Part shown: positions 32,495 through 42,384 of the stretch, piece by piece | Numbering within the stretch: the stretch's first letter is position 1 | Layout: every line of letters begins with the position of its first letter | Assembly: GCA_023055425.1 (NCBI GenBank) | Contig: JALGPY010000012.1 | Location: 11,405,922-11,469,921, forward strand | DNA: 64,000 bases | Direction of reading: 5' to 3' | Source of the DNA: Linanthus parryae | Taxonomy: Eukaryota > Streptophyta > Magnoliopsida > Ericales > Polemoniaceae | Position numbers and translations under genes: made by a program | Notes under the pieces: generated by a model | Database searches by the model: none | Told to the model about the DNA's origin: nothing | What the model saw: only the letters and a program-made list of their open reading frames with translations

Positions 32495-35107
32495 TCATAT
32501 GCGATAGCATTTCTTCCCGTTGGCGTAGAAACTCTCTATCTCCTTGCCTTCAGGATCATGCTTTGCTATTCTTTTCAGAGTGTACACGTTCTTTCGCTGG
32601 TAGGCAATCCACGGCGCCTCTTCTCGCGTAGGAGGCTTTTCCTTGGCATCCTCTCTTGTCACCATCACTCCCGCAGGTGAGTGATCTTTGATATCCTCCC
32701 ATCGGGGCAAAGGAGTGGGGTTGAATGGTCCCGGAGTTTGCTCATCTGCCATCTCGGTGAACCACACCGCCTCACTGAGATGCGCTTCATCCATGTTGAA
32801 TGGATTTGTCGAAGCTGGTATCTCGACTATTCTGTCATTCCAAATGGCTTTCATCACTTGGTGAGCTGTTGAAGGGACAGCATCAAAGCGATGAATCCAG
32901 GCTCGACCTATGATCATGTGATACGTAGTGTTCGCATCTATGACATAGAATTTTGCTGAGCACTTGATTTTGCCGATCTGGATACCCAGGCGGATCCATC
33001 CTATCGTCATTCTGGAGTCGCTTCCGAATCCCATCAGCGGGGATGGACGCTTGACTATCTTGTGCTCCGGAATTCCCGCTAACTTCACAGTGTGGAGCGA
33101 AACAACGTTAACTGCTGCTCCTCCATCAACGAACGCTCTTTTGAACTCCACGCCATTGATGATGGCTGTCACATATAGAGGCTTCTGATGGCTCGCATCT
33201 GTCTTCTTGTCATTTGCGGAAAAGGTTATGGCCTTTTCTGTAGAGCGAGACACCCTAACGACTTTCCCATTGGAGACTACGAGATCCTCCTCGTAGTCTT
33301 CTTCTATCCTTAAGATCGCCTTTGTCATCTCCGTCCGGCATTTTTCTGAGAAATTCATCTCGTCGAAGAACCTGCTGAACCCGTGCGACCCCTTCATCCG
33401 GTCGGCACGTTCGTCCTCCGTGTCTATGCTGTAGTCCTCATCATCCTGGATCTCGGCAATGATGGGTAGACCATCCTCTGCGACCTCTTCAAGATCCACA
33501 ATCGAGATCATAGCGACCTCTTTGCCTTTCGATTCTTGCTCCACATGGGCAGGGAGTGGATTGTTGCGCACATCCTTCCTTTGATCACTTACGATCAGTT
33601 CGCCATTCTTCATCTTTTGGCTGAACACGATTCTGAGCTTCTTGCAGTCCGTCGTGGGATGCATAACCTTTCCGTGATATTCGCACCACTTCGGGTCCCT
33701 CACCATCTCTCTGGAGGGTGCCTTTTCGAGCGGCGGTAGGACACCGTCCTTACGCCATTGTCTGCAAAGGTCGCTTGCCTCTTCCACCGAACATGGCAGA
33801 GGTGGTGCATCAAAGTGCACTATCTTCGGCTGCTTTTGGGGTGAGACCATATTCACTTCAGCCTCGCGTCCCCTCTTGTAGCTGAATCTCCCGATTTTGA
33901 AAGTAGTACCGCTCGAGGATCGCTCAGGGGCATTCCTCTTTTTCTGCCTCTCCACTATGGGCTCGATATTCTTCGTGCATTCGATTAGCTTTGAAAATGT
34001 AGGCATTTGAAGGTTAATAAGCATACCTTTGTACTCGTCTCGCATGCATTGCAGGCATATTTCCACGAGTCTGCTTTCGAGTATCACATCTTTGCATTCC
34101 AAGGACTTGGCCCTGAACTTCTTGATGAATGTTATTCCGTCCTCCTCGCGCTTCTGATACATCCGCGAGAGGTGAATCATCGTCACCTTTTCCTCCATCT
34201 GGAAGAACTTGGTGTAAAACTTCTGGACCATATCGTCCCAAGTCTTTACGGATCCGGCTTCCAGCATCCGGTACCACTTGTAAGCCACGTTCCCCAAGGA
34301 TTTCGGGAACTCGCGCAACAGCAGTTTGGGATCAGCTCCATACGGCCCCATCACATCAATGAAACGCATGACATGCTCATGGGCGTTCCCATTGACATCT
34401 TCGAACTTGTCCCATTTAGGAGCCTTGTACCCGGTAGGGTTAGGCATGAGATAGATCTCTCGTGGGATTGGCGGATCATTGTCAAGCTTCGGGATGATGG
34501 TATCCGCGAACGATTGGTGAGACAGAATAGTGTCTATGCGCCGTTGCAGCGACGTCATACACTCCGGAGTGCTTCCCTCGGCAGCGGGAGGAGGGGTTGC
34601 CGCAGACGGAGGCGACACATATGTCGCAGGAGGACTAGGGACATATTGCGAATTCACGTTACCCCAGATTGCCGTTGGAGGAGGCAAAGGATACTGTGAG
34701 GCCGGATTAGGTACCAAAGCCGGAGGCTGAGGAGTATGAGCAGCGGGAGGCAACATTGGAGCTGTTGACCCCTGAATTGAGGGTAGCTGCGTAGTCGCCG
34801 GTGGAGTTTGCAGGTTGGGGTTGGGTGGTGTGGTTGACACTCCCAATCCTTGAGTGGTGGAGACTCCTCCTCCCTGAGATACGGCGGTGGATGGTGCGGG
34901 GTTTGGAGTAAGAGTCCCCAAGACAGCCATGATCCGTTCTAGCTGTGCAGATTGAGCTTTGAGAGCCTTCGCCTGACTCTGGATGGTGGCGTCCAAGGCT
35001 TCTAGCGTCGGAGCTTCTCCGGTAGCTGTAGGAGTACGGCGAATCTCCTCTCCTGAGGCGGCCTCCGTGGAAGGCGATCTGTTACTGACATCATCCTCCT
35101 GAGACAT
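32495..35107 (-). CDS. Tat-like gag and aspartic protease (intact frame, 870 aa)
   Basis: The start is the ATG at 35107, just after the primer site; the longer frame begins inside the LTR. Residues ~1-220 are Pro/Gln/Thr-rich with a short coiled segment (IQSQAKALKAQSAQLERI). Residues ~245-400 are a gag domain (PKWDKFEDVNGNAHEHVMRF, FPKSLGNVAYKWYRML, KFYTKFFQMEEKVTMIHLSR). Residues ~500-540 carry a C-H-C motif (WCEYHGKVMHPTTDCKKL). A protease-like domain near 670-770 has FVDGGAAVNVVSL, with DGG where D-S/T-G is usual, and YHMIIGRAWIHRFDAVPST, typical of Tat/Ogre proteins. The frame ends at a TAG 28 bp before the integrase frame. It is likely still translatable and could act in trans. Confidence 0.9.
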   Translation of the reverse strand: MSQEDDVSNRSPSTEAASGEEIRRTPTATGEAPTLEALDATIQSQAKALKAQSAQLERIMAVLGTLTPNPAPSTAVSQGGGVSTTQGLGVSTTPPNPNLQTPPATTQLPSIQGSTAPMLPPAAHTPQPPALVPNPASQYPLPPPTAIWGNVNSQYVPSPPATYVSPPSAATPPPAAEGSTPECMTSLQRRIDTILSHQSFADTIIPKLDNDPPIPREIYLMPNPTGYKAPKWDKFEDVNGNAHEHVMRFIDVMGPYGADPKLLLREFPKSLGNVAYKWYRMLEAGSVKTWDDMVQKFYTKFFQMEEKVTMIHLSRMYQKREEDGITFIKKFRAKSLECKDVILESRLVEICLQCMRDEYKGMLINLQMPTFSKLIECTKNIEPIVERQKKRNAPERSSSGTTFKIGRFSYKRGREAEVNMVSPQKQPKIVHFDAPPLPCSVEEASDLCRQWRKDGVLPPLEKAPSREMVRDPKWCEYHGKVMHPTTDCKKLRIVFSQKMKNGELIVSDQRKDVRNNPLPAHVEQESKGKEVAMISIVDLEEVAEDGLPIIAEIQDDEDYSIDTEDERADRMKGSHGFSRFFDEMNFSEKCRTEMTKAILRIEEDYEEDLVVSNGKVVRVSRSTEKAITFSANDKKTDASHQKPLYVTAIINGVEFKRAFVDGGAAVNVVSLHTVKLAGIPEHKIVKRPSPLMGFGSDSRMTIGWIRLGIQIGKIKCSAKFYVIDANTTYHMIIGRAWIHRFDAVPSTAHQVMKAIWNDRIVEIPASTNPFNMDEAHLSEAVWFTEMADEQTPGPFNPTPLPRWEDIKDHSPAGVMVTREDAKEKPPTREEAPWIAYQRKNVYTLKRIAKHDPEGKEIESFYANGKKCYRI

Positions 35108-35125
35108 GGTTGCTTGCAATGGTAA

Positions 35126-35144
35126 GTTCACGTCGGGTTCACCA
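35126..35144 (-). other. Primer-binding site of the Tat-like element
   Basis: On the minus strand TGGTGAACCCGACGTGAAC begins three bases after the LTR. TGG matches the CCA tail of a tRNA. I did not assign the tRNA; it is not the Met-tRNA site used by the other elements here. Confidence 0.7.
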
Positions 35145-35147
35145 AAA

Positions 35148-35775
35148 TGTGCACAAGAGAATCCGGCAGGGAGCACTCTGTGTACACCGAAGGCAGAGGA
35201 TTGGAAATGGCACACGAAGTGTTGGGTTGTGTGTAGGGAGAGAGTAAGGCAGTAGTAATGTCTGAGAGAGAGACAGGGGTTTGGCAGAGCTTCCGCGTAT
35301 GTCTGGTGTGTCCCCCTCTGTATGGAAAGGCTAACGTCCTATATATAACGGAGAATGTGACCGTTGCAGTGTGGTTAATGCGCCCATCAATGGCGGCTTA
35401 ATTAGCTTAACCACAACGGCACGTTCGTCCACGTATATAGGGACCATTATAGCACGTTATGCGCGAATATCGGAACCGTTATGGGGTTGACTGGGTTTGA
35501 CCGGATTGACCGGGTTTATGGAGCTCGTGCCATAAATATCTCAAAAGCAGTTACTAAAGGTCGCGCGCGAGCTTTGCTCGCACGCGACAGGACTTACTCT
35601 AGCCTCCAAACCACTAAGTCCCTACAAGTCCCGTGCAATGGTGTGCGAGGGCCCTGTCTCGCTGCCCCCACGTGGATCAGCGCGGCTGGTGATCCATTGT
35701 GTGTGGAGAACAATATGGTGTGCTAGATGATTGCCACGTGGCCAAGATCTGTCTGCTCAGAAAGCACTATCTACA
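35148..35775 (-). repeat. Tat-like element 5' LTR (628 bp)
   Basis: It is the same length as the other copy, with the same ends and with the AGAAG duplication immediately right of it. A TATATATAACG block (~35340) is a plausible promoter region on either strand. Confidence 0.92.
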
Positions 35776-36565
35776 AGAAGCAACTTGGCAAAAGTATTAG
35801 GGCTCTACGATCGGATCGTGGAGGAGAATACCTGAGTCAAGAGTTTGATGACTATCTTAGAGAGTGTGGGATAATATCCCAACTCACTCCACCCGGAACG
35901 CCACAGTGGAATGGCGTGCCCGAGAGGAGGATGAAACTCTATTAGATATGGTTTGATCAATGATGTATCAAACTGATCTTCCATTATAATTTTTGGGCTA
36001 TGGTCTATTGAGTGCAGCTTTCACCATTAACCGTGTTCCATTTAAGTCAGTCATGAAGACACCACATGAGATGTGGAGTGGGAATCGTCCCACAGTGTCG
36101 TTCATGAAGGTTTGGGGCTGCTATGTCTATGTAAAACGTTTACAATCAGACAAGCTAGGGCCTAATTTGGACAAGTACAAGTTTGTGGGATACCCTAATG
36201 AAACTAAGGGATATTATTTGTACAATCCAACTGAGAACAAAGTGTTTGTTGCTCGGTCCAGCGTATTTCTAGAAAGAGAGTTTGTCTCTAAAGAAGCAAG
36301 TGGGAGGATTGTAGAACTTGATGAAGTTCAAGAACCACAAAGCATTAATCCTACTATGGAACATGAGCAGGGACCACAAGAGGTTGTGGAGCAGCATGTT
36401 CAAGTAACACAAGAGCTTCGTAGATCCAGTAGAGTGCGCCAGGAGCCAAAAAGGTACGGACTTCTCGTGACTGAGTCTGGTGACACGTTGCTCATCGATG
36501 ATGAGCCTACTACCTATGAAGAGGCCATAAAAGGCCGAACTCTCAGAAGTGGCTTGAGGCCATGA
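35776..36565 (+). pseudogene. Copia-1 integrase core and C-terminal part
   Basis: It resumes after the Tat-like element with IRALRSDRGGEYLSQEFDDY, then TPPGTPQWNGVPERR. These are the integrase core Asp and Glu motifs. After a frameshift it continues with FTINRVPFKSVMKTPHEMW and the conserved GCYVYVKR and KFVGYPNETKGYYLY blocks. The hinge to RT (RRSSRVRQEPKRYG) follows. Confidence 0.9.
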
Positions 36566-37480
36566 GATCCGAGATGGAATCCATGTATACCAAAAAAGTA
36601 TGGACTTTGGTGGAACCACCCGAAGGGGCACGACCCATAGGGTGCAAGTGGGTCTTCAAGAAGAAGATCAACATGGATGGTAATGTGATTACCTATAAGG
36701 GATGATTGGTGGCTAAAGGATTGAGACAAATTCATGGTATTGACTATGATGAAACCTTTTCACCAGTCGCAATGACCAAATCCATCCGATTCTTACTTGC
36801 TATTGCAGCCTACTACGGCTATGAGATGTGGCAGATGGATGTCAAAACAACATTCCTATATGGGAATCTCCTCGAGGATGTGTACATGAAACAACCTGAG
36901 GGTTTTGAAGATCCAAAGCAAGCCAACGAAGTCTGTAAACTGAAACGATCCATTTATGGATTGAAGCATGCTTCTAGGAGTTGGAATCGACGTTTTGATG
37001 AAGTGGTAAAAGAGTTTGGCTTCATCAGAAACGAAGATTAGTCTTGTGTCTACAAGAAGGTTAGTGGGAGCTCTGTTCCTTTTCTGGTCTTGTATGTGGA
37101 TGACAAACTACTCATTGGAAACGACATCCCTATGCTGCAATCTGTTAAAGATTGGCTAGGAAAGTGTTTCTCAATGAAATACTTATGTGAAGCAGCTTAT
37201 ATACTCGGTATCAAGAACTATAGAGATAGATCTAAGAAGCTGCTCGGCCTAAGTCAAAGTACATATATAGAAAAGGTGTTGAATCGGTTCAACATACAAG
37301 ATTCCAAGAACGGATTCTTTCCCATGTCGCATGGAATCACTCTTTCGAAGAGTGGTTGTCCTTCCAATGAGATTGAGAAGGAACACATGAGTAGGGTTCC
37401 CTATGCCTCGGACATAAGATCCATCATGTACACCATGTTATGTACTAGACCAGATGTGTCATATGCATTGAGTATATGAC
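36566..37480 (+). pseudogene. Copia-1 reverse transcriptase
   Basis: RT blocks include PIGCKWVFKKKINMDGN, FSPVAMTKSIRFLLAIAAYY, QMDVKTTFLYGNLLEDVYM and the catalytic box LYVDDKLLIGN at ~37090. A TGA at ~36703 and a stop at 37039 break the frame, along with a stop near 37478. It is recognisable end to end but not translatable as one protein. Confidence 0.9.
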
Positions 37481-37715
37481 AAGAAATATCAATCCAATCC
37501 AGGTGAGAGTCACTGGATTGCAGTCAAGAACATCCTGAAGTACTTGAGAAGAACTAAGGATGCGTTCTTGATATTTGGAGGTGAAGAGGAGTAGCGTGTA
37601 AAGGGTTACACGGATGCAAGCTTCCAAACCATAGATATGATTTCAGATCACAGTCGGGGTTTGTGTTTTGCCTGATGGAGCAGCGGTGAGCTGGAAGAGC
37701 TCCAACTAAGAGACG

Positions 37716-37994
37716 ATGGCTGATTCTACAACAGAGGCTGAGTACATTGCTGCGAATGGTGCATCAAAGGAGACTGTTTGGATTAGGAAGTTCATCTATG
37801 AGCTTGGTGTGGTTCATAGCATTGCAGATCCAATAGAGTTTTATTGTGAAAACACTGGGGTGATCGCGCAATCAAAGGAACCCATGTCGCACCAGAAATC
37901 CAAGCACGTACTTCGGAAGTTCCATTTTTTTCGAGATATTATCGAAAGAGGAGACGTTCAGATATGCAACGCCGCTAGTTCAGCGCAAGCATGA
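37716..37994 (+). pseudogene. Copia-1 RNase H
   Basis: It begins in the conserved copia RNase H motif (STTEAEYIAA). VWIRKFIYELGV follows, then a segment ending HVLRKFHFFRDIIERGDVQI that matches the usual SKHI..RYHFIRE region. It ends at TGA 37994, shortly before the polypurine tract GGGAGAC and the 3' LTR. Confidence 0.85.
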
Positions 37995-38057
37995 AGGGCA
38001 CACTAGGAGCATTGGCATACGAGATGCACCAGATTGGCTCTAGTGCAATTGGGAGAC

Positions 38058-39113
38058 TGTTGGAATAGGTGCCCTAGAGGCAATCTAGTTTAGCATTAAC
38101 AATAAATTTGCTAGAACATTCATTGTATTATTTATTGGATCATGAAGTCCTTAGATTTAAAACTGTGTTGTCTATCTTAAATATCCTTTGTCAATATAAT
38201 GATTAATGGGGAAATCATCTATAGACTAGTATGGGGTTAGATTGATATGAAGATATCATGATACAACACATGGGTATGCATTAGGAGTAATGGCATACTG
38301 GATTGACCCATCTCCGAGAAGGCTACGTACATGTTAAGTAAAGTCACAAGTGCTTCTCGCGGTGACAGCGGTATTGTCATCCTTAGACTTGAAGTCACTA
38401 GATTATCTAGTTGTGGAGTATTGTGTTTTGGTAGCGTCAAATGCTACACCGTGACTGGGTAGTCATAAAGGCTCGTATCGGACACAATATGAAACAAACT
38501 TAGATATCGTAGTGATGTAGATAGAATTTGTCCCTCCCACATATCAGGAGCAAATATCCTAGGCCACTCGAGGGATAGTGCTTATAGAATGTCTGGCCTG
38601 ACTCAAATAAATCAATATAGGATATTGATGTTATTTGCACGAATAAGCTATTCCCAGGATCGAGGACCTATGGATCGGATATACGAGTGTGACTTGTATG
38701 TCTCGTGTCCAATCCCGATACTGAGACAAAGGGATGAGACAATACTTGCACAAGGTTTGTCAAGATGACTATTTCAATTAGTTGGGTAGTATGGATGCCT
38801 TGCTAGAGATCGCTCCATATTAGTAAATAGTTACTACCAACTAAGTAGAAACCTATGGGGTCACACGCCATATGGATTGAACTAGACTTTGGAATTAATT
38901 AATATGATTAACTAATTATAAGGATCAATCTTAGGTGTGGATCAACCACAGAGACGTGGCATTATTCGCGTTTGAAGTCATCAAATGAGACCCACAAGGT
39001 ACATAACACGATTCCTTTACTATCGTTATGAATTATAATCCTATGATCCTTGGAGGGTCTTGATCGGATAAATTATTGTTTATTCCGCTGCGTATCCATG
39101 ATCGAAACCCTAA
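38058..39113 (+). repeat. Copia-1 3' LTR (~1.06 kb, internally deleted)
   Basis: It starts TGTTGGAATAGGTGCCC after the polypurine stretch TTGGGAGAC and ends GAAACCCTAA. It lacks ~370 bp present in the 5' LTR between AAGGATCAA and CTAGGCGTGG. Confidence 0.9.
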
Positions 39114-39367
39114 AAAAATCTCCCTATACCACAAGATTTCTTCTAGAACCATCAATTCGGCCCAAGATAGAACAAATCAAAAAGCCCCATTTGACCTAGG
39201 GTTCATGAAGGTTCCAAAAATAAATGATAGAAGATGTATTGGGATGATTTGGAGGGTGGGGATTCATCCTTGGAGGGTAATAAACCCTTACCAACTCCCT
39301 ATATAAGCCGAACTTGAATATTGAAGAAGCTCTCTCCCACCTCACAATTATTTTGACCGAACCTCTG

Positions 39368-39404
<37 letters not shown>

Positions 39405-40355
39405 CCTTGACCGATTTCTGGGTTTTTTCTAGGTGATTCCGTGCTTGTTTTGAGCGAATTCGGAGCCAAGAACACCTGAGGGAAGAGTTGGGTCAGATTC
39501 AAGGCTATAGTTCATCTTGTTCTTCATTTTTCTTGGCTTGTTTTTCATTTTTTTGGGTTTAATTAGTTGATGTAGTTGATAATCTCAGTGAAACAAGCTG
39601 CTATTGGTTGGTATTGTGTAGTTTGGAATCAAATTCTAGTAGTTGAATCAAGTATTAGTTCCTTTGTTCTTCATTTTGTAGCAAACTCGTGTTCTTGAGT
39701 TTAAGCTTGAATCTAATGAAAATATTCATTAGTATGCTTGATATCTCTTGTGTTTCCTTTCTCTTGAACATGAGTAGCTAGACTAATTGTTTGCTAAGGT
39801 TTATGAAATTAGATGTTGTTGGGTGTGGATTCAATTGTTGAATCATTGAGTTGAGAAGTTCCTCTTCTGATTCATCTCGAACGAGTGTTGGAATACAAAT
39901 ATAGATTGTAGCTTCATCTTGAATGTGGATTCATGAATGAATACACATCCTAGATAGTTGATATAATTTAGTTTTGAATTTCACAAGAGTTCTTCATGAA
40001 TCGCACTTGACTTCGACATTAGAATCCACATTCTTCATTGTGAAAATTGTTTGGGTGTTGGATTCATGCACAACACATCTAAGGGATTCAAATAAGGCCA
40101 ACATATCCTCTCAATCTTAGAGACTATATTTGGATATTAGTTCATATCTACTTTCTTAAATTCTTCATTTCTTTCATTTGGTTTCTTTGCAATTTCTCAC
40201 AACCCCTTGCTCTACCAAGCTCTACTTGGTGAAGCTTGGCTTAGTACATCTGTTAGTTTAGAGTGTTCCCTCTTTCCCAATCCTTGAGGATTCGACTCCG
40301 GACTTAACCGGATATTACTTGAAACGGTATCCTATACTTGGGATTTCGTCGAACA
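39114..40355 (+). mobile_element. Family-A solo LTR copy A2, right part
   Basis: This is the continuation of the LTR from 16875. It has a plausible TATA region (CTATATAAG near 39299), a CT microsatellite (39369-39402) and the conserved tail TATACTTGGGATTTCG, ending TCGAACA at 40355. No protein-coding frame is supported. Confidence 0.85.
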
Positions 40356-40480
40356 GTAACCCCCAAACCCATGCTCCATCTTGATCGCGAAACCATAGCT
40401 ATGAATTTCACAGATTGTGAAACCCTAGCCCTATAGCTCCACCTTGATCTTGGAACACCGCAACCTAAGCTCTAATACCA

Positions 40481-40927
40481 GTTTTTTATGATATGGGCAT
40501 AGCTTAGAGAACAATAAAAACGATGAAACAAGAACACACCCGATATAACATGGTTGACTAGCGATGAGCTAGATACCACCACGACCCAAAAAACCCCGTT
40601 TATTAGAAAGAACCACCACGTATACAACCCAAACCGGTAAGCCATGCCCCTAGGTCATTATATAGGCCTAGGGTACTGAATTGGTACCCAAGAAATACCA
40701 TAACTGAGCTAAAACCGAAAAGGAAACATTTTGTCCGCCTTTTGGATTCTCTTCGCACAAAGAGAATTCCTCTTCGAACGAAGACCCTTCTGTTCGCACG
40801 AACACCCTGCTGCCATTTATTGTTCTTCTTCTTCTCATACTCCTCCGTTTGGTCCGTTTCTTGCCCCGCTTCGTCACAAACTCCTCACCAAGCTCAAGTA
40901 CATTCAAGGCACATTGATTCCCAAACA
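40481..40927 (-). repeat. Copia-3 5' LTR (447 bp)
   Basis: On the minus strand it begins TGTTTGGGAATCAATG and ends next to the primer site TGGTATTAGAGC. It carries the intact, unduplicated site into which hAT inserted in the other LTR, and TTCGCAC/GAACGAAG blocks near 40750-40805. Confidence 0.85.
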
Positions 40928-41069
40928 GTTTTTTCTTTGTATATAGAAGTTTTTCATAGAATTTGGGACAAAGCATGATAATATCAACGTGAGAGAGGAA
41001 ATATAACTCATTGTAGCCGTGTTGGTTTCATCATGCCACACATAAAAAATGAAAGATATTGATTCTCAC

Positions 41070-41222
41070 CTTCTCCTTTTCCCTGTGGGTGCCTTTGTTG
41101 GCTTTACAGCTGACACTTCTTTTCTTATAAAACTCAACCTTGACTTCCTCTGCTTCACCAAGAATTTGGCTCAAGGTTACCTTCTCTCTCTTCACTTTTA
41201 CTACAAGTATGATTAAATTGAC
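41070..41222 (-). CDS. Possible exon of an unidentified host gene
   Basis: A 153 bp open segment (51 codons, phase 0) is bounded by a strong acceptor (TTTTTTTTCCTCCAAAATTGCAG) and a donor (AAG|GTGAGA). The product contains KREKVTLSQILGEAEEVKVE and is Lys/Glu-rich. I do not recognise the family. Sequence right of 40927 and left of 13820 may be the same former locus, split by copia-3. With one exon and no homology this is only a candidate. Confidence 0.35.
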
Positions 41223-41283
41223 CTGCAATTTTGGAGGAAAAAAAAGGTTGCATGGGCAGAGCAAACTATCCCAATCTATATTT

Positions 41284-41880
41284 ATATTTTATATAAAAGA
41301 AAGAAATGGCTCATGTTAAACCTCATTACGCCATTTCTCAATTGATTGTTATGTATGTGAAGACATGTGGAGCGCTTATTTTGATTTTTAACGAATGAGC
41401 ATCATTGTTAGTGTCAACTTATCAAAGTAAATGTCCACCATGAAAAATGACCCATCAAGTAACCCCCACATTTGTATTTATTATTCAATTCCTCAATTTT
41501 GCTTTTCATCACAAGAGCTAACTAACTGGATTATATGAGTTACAAAATTGCTAATGATAAATTGGATACTAAATACAATAATAAAATAAGTTACTAAATT
41601 TCTTATTATAAGATTTGTTTTCAACAACTATTAACATACTTTTGAATGTATTGTATGACAAGTAAAATCCATAATTTTATATATTTTTATATAAAAGCAG
41701 GAAAGTGCTCAGGTTAAACATCATCACTCCATTTGTCAATTGATTGTTATGTAGGTGAAGACATTTGGAACCCTTATTTTTATTTATAACCAATGAACAT
41801 CATTGTTTGTGCCAACTTATCAAAATAAATTTCCACCATTAAAAATGACTCATCAAGTAACCCCCACATTTGTATTTACT
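41284..41880. repeat. ~195 bp direct repeats flanking a 205 bp AT-rich unit
   Basis: 41284-41477 and 41686-41880 are diverged direct repeats sharing CAATTGATTGTTATGTA(T/G)GTGAAGACAT and ATCAAGTAACCCCCACATTTG. Between them (41478-41685) lies an AT-rich segment that recurs at 48809-49017. The layout resembles a miniature LTR-type element, but I see no TG..CA ends or target duplication. Confidence 0.7.
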
Positions 41881-42384
41881 AGTACGAGTAGTACCCGCAG
41901 TATGCACACCCCCATAGGTCTCTCTCTCTAATGAGTAATCAACTTACTCTCGTTCCCTTCTCATTTGTTCTTACTTCGTCCTTCTTTCTAACAACAGAAT
42001 TATCCAAGAGAAGCCCAGTCCAATAAACATTGCAGAAGCCCAGTCCAACATTGCAGAAGCACGTCCAAGTTAGCTAGCCCAGTTTGTAAAGCCCATTAGG
42101 GTTTACATATATTCAGTTGTATTTCACCCAAGTCTATAAAGGTACTTTAGTCCTTTTTCTCTCCCTGAAACCCTAGCTCAAATCCTACCGTTGGATAACG
42201 TCCCGTACACTTCCTACCGTTAGATGAGTTGTATATATTTGTCTCTTTGGTTCTGAGATTAATTAATCAAGGGTTCATTCTTCTTTGGTTCAATGTATAT
42301 TCATTCTTCTCTCTCGCCGCTTCATGCTCTATGATTAGGGTTTTCAGATCCAATTCCTCTTGATTCTTTTCATGGTATAAGAGC

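Larger units (their letters stand above)
21601..35775 (-). mobile_element. Tat-like Ty3 element (14,175 bp) with antisense gene, lacking visible RT
   Basis: Two 628 bp LTRs (21601-22228 and 35148-35775) are flanked by a perfect AGAAG duplication (21596-21600 / 35776-35780). On the minus strand it has a primer site, gag-protease (32495-35107), integrase (30952-32466), a region with tandem repeats (30345-30747) and an antisense gene (22989-28825). The polypurine tract AGAAAGGGGGCTAA adjoins the 3' LTR. RT and RNase H, expected between protease and integrase, are absent: only 28 bp separate the two frames. Extra antisense genes and repeat-rich 3' regions are known in Tat-lineage elements such as Grande and Retand, which is the basis of the lineage call. 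Confidence 0.88.
16876..39113 (+). mobile_element. Copia-1: Ty1/copia element, interrupted by the Tat-like element
   Basis: In order, this plus-strand element has the 5' LTR 16876-18298, primer site 18300-18312, a long leader, gag 19968-20564, knuckle/protease remnant 20595-20915 and integrase zinc domain ~21240-21475. Integrase is cut at 21600 and resumes at 35776, followed by RT, RNase H and the 3' LTR 38058-39113. The likely target duplication is AAAAT (16870-16874 / 39115-39119), with ends uncertain by 1-2 bases. Several stops and frameshifts make it non-autonomous. It is inserted in family-A copy A2 and is related to copia-2. Confidence 0.85.
13820..40927 (-). mobile_element. Copia-3: gag-only LTR element, outermost layer of the nest
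   Basis: The two LTRs are 13820-15012 (3' side, containing a hAT insertion) and 40481-40927 (5' side). Without the hAT element the first is ~430 bp, against 447 bp for the second. The primer site TGGTATTAGAGC lies at ~40470-40480 on the minus strand. The leader runs 40356-40469 and the gag is at 15486-16195. Between gag and the 3' LTR there are only ~470 bp with short repeats: no integrase, RT or RNase H. It is therefore a non-autonomous gag-only element, resembling the TR-GAG class known in plants. The family-A copy A2 and everything inside it (16196-40355) interrupt it. I could not find a convincing target duplication (AGCTT on the left, GTTTT on the right). Confidence 0.75.

Noticed and set aside
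13820..40927. A perfect 5 bp target duplication for copia-3
   Set aside because: Flanks AGCTT and GTTTT do not match; the ends may be eroded or the boundary off by a few bases.
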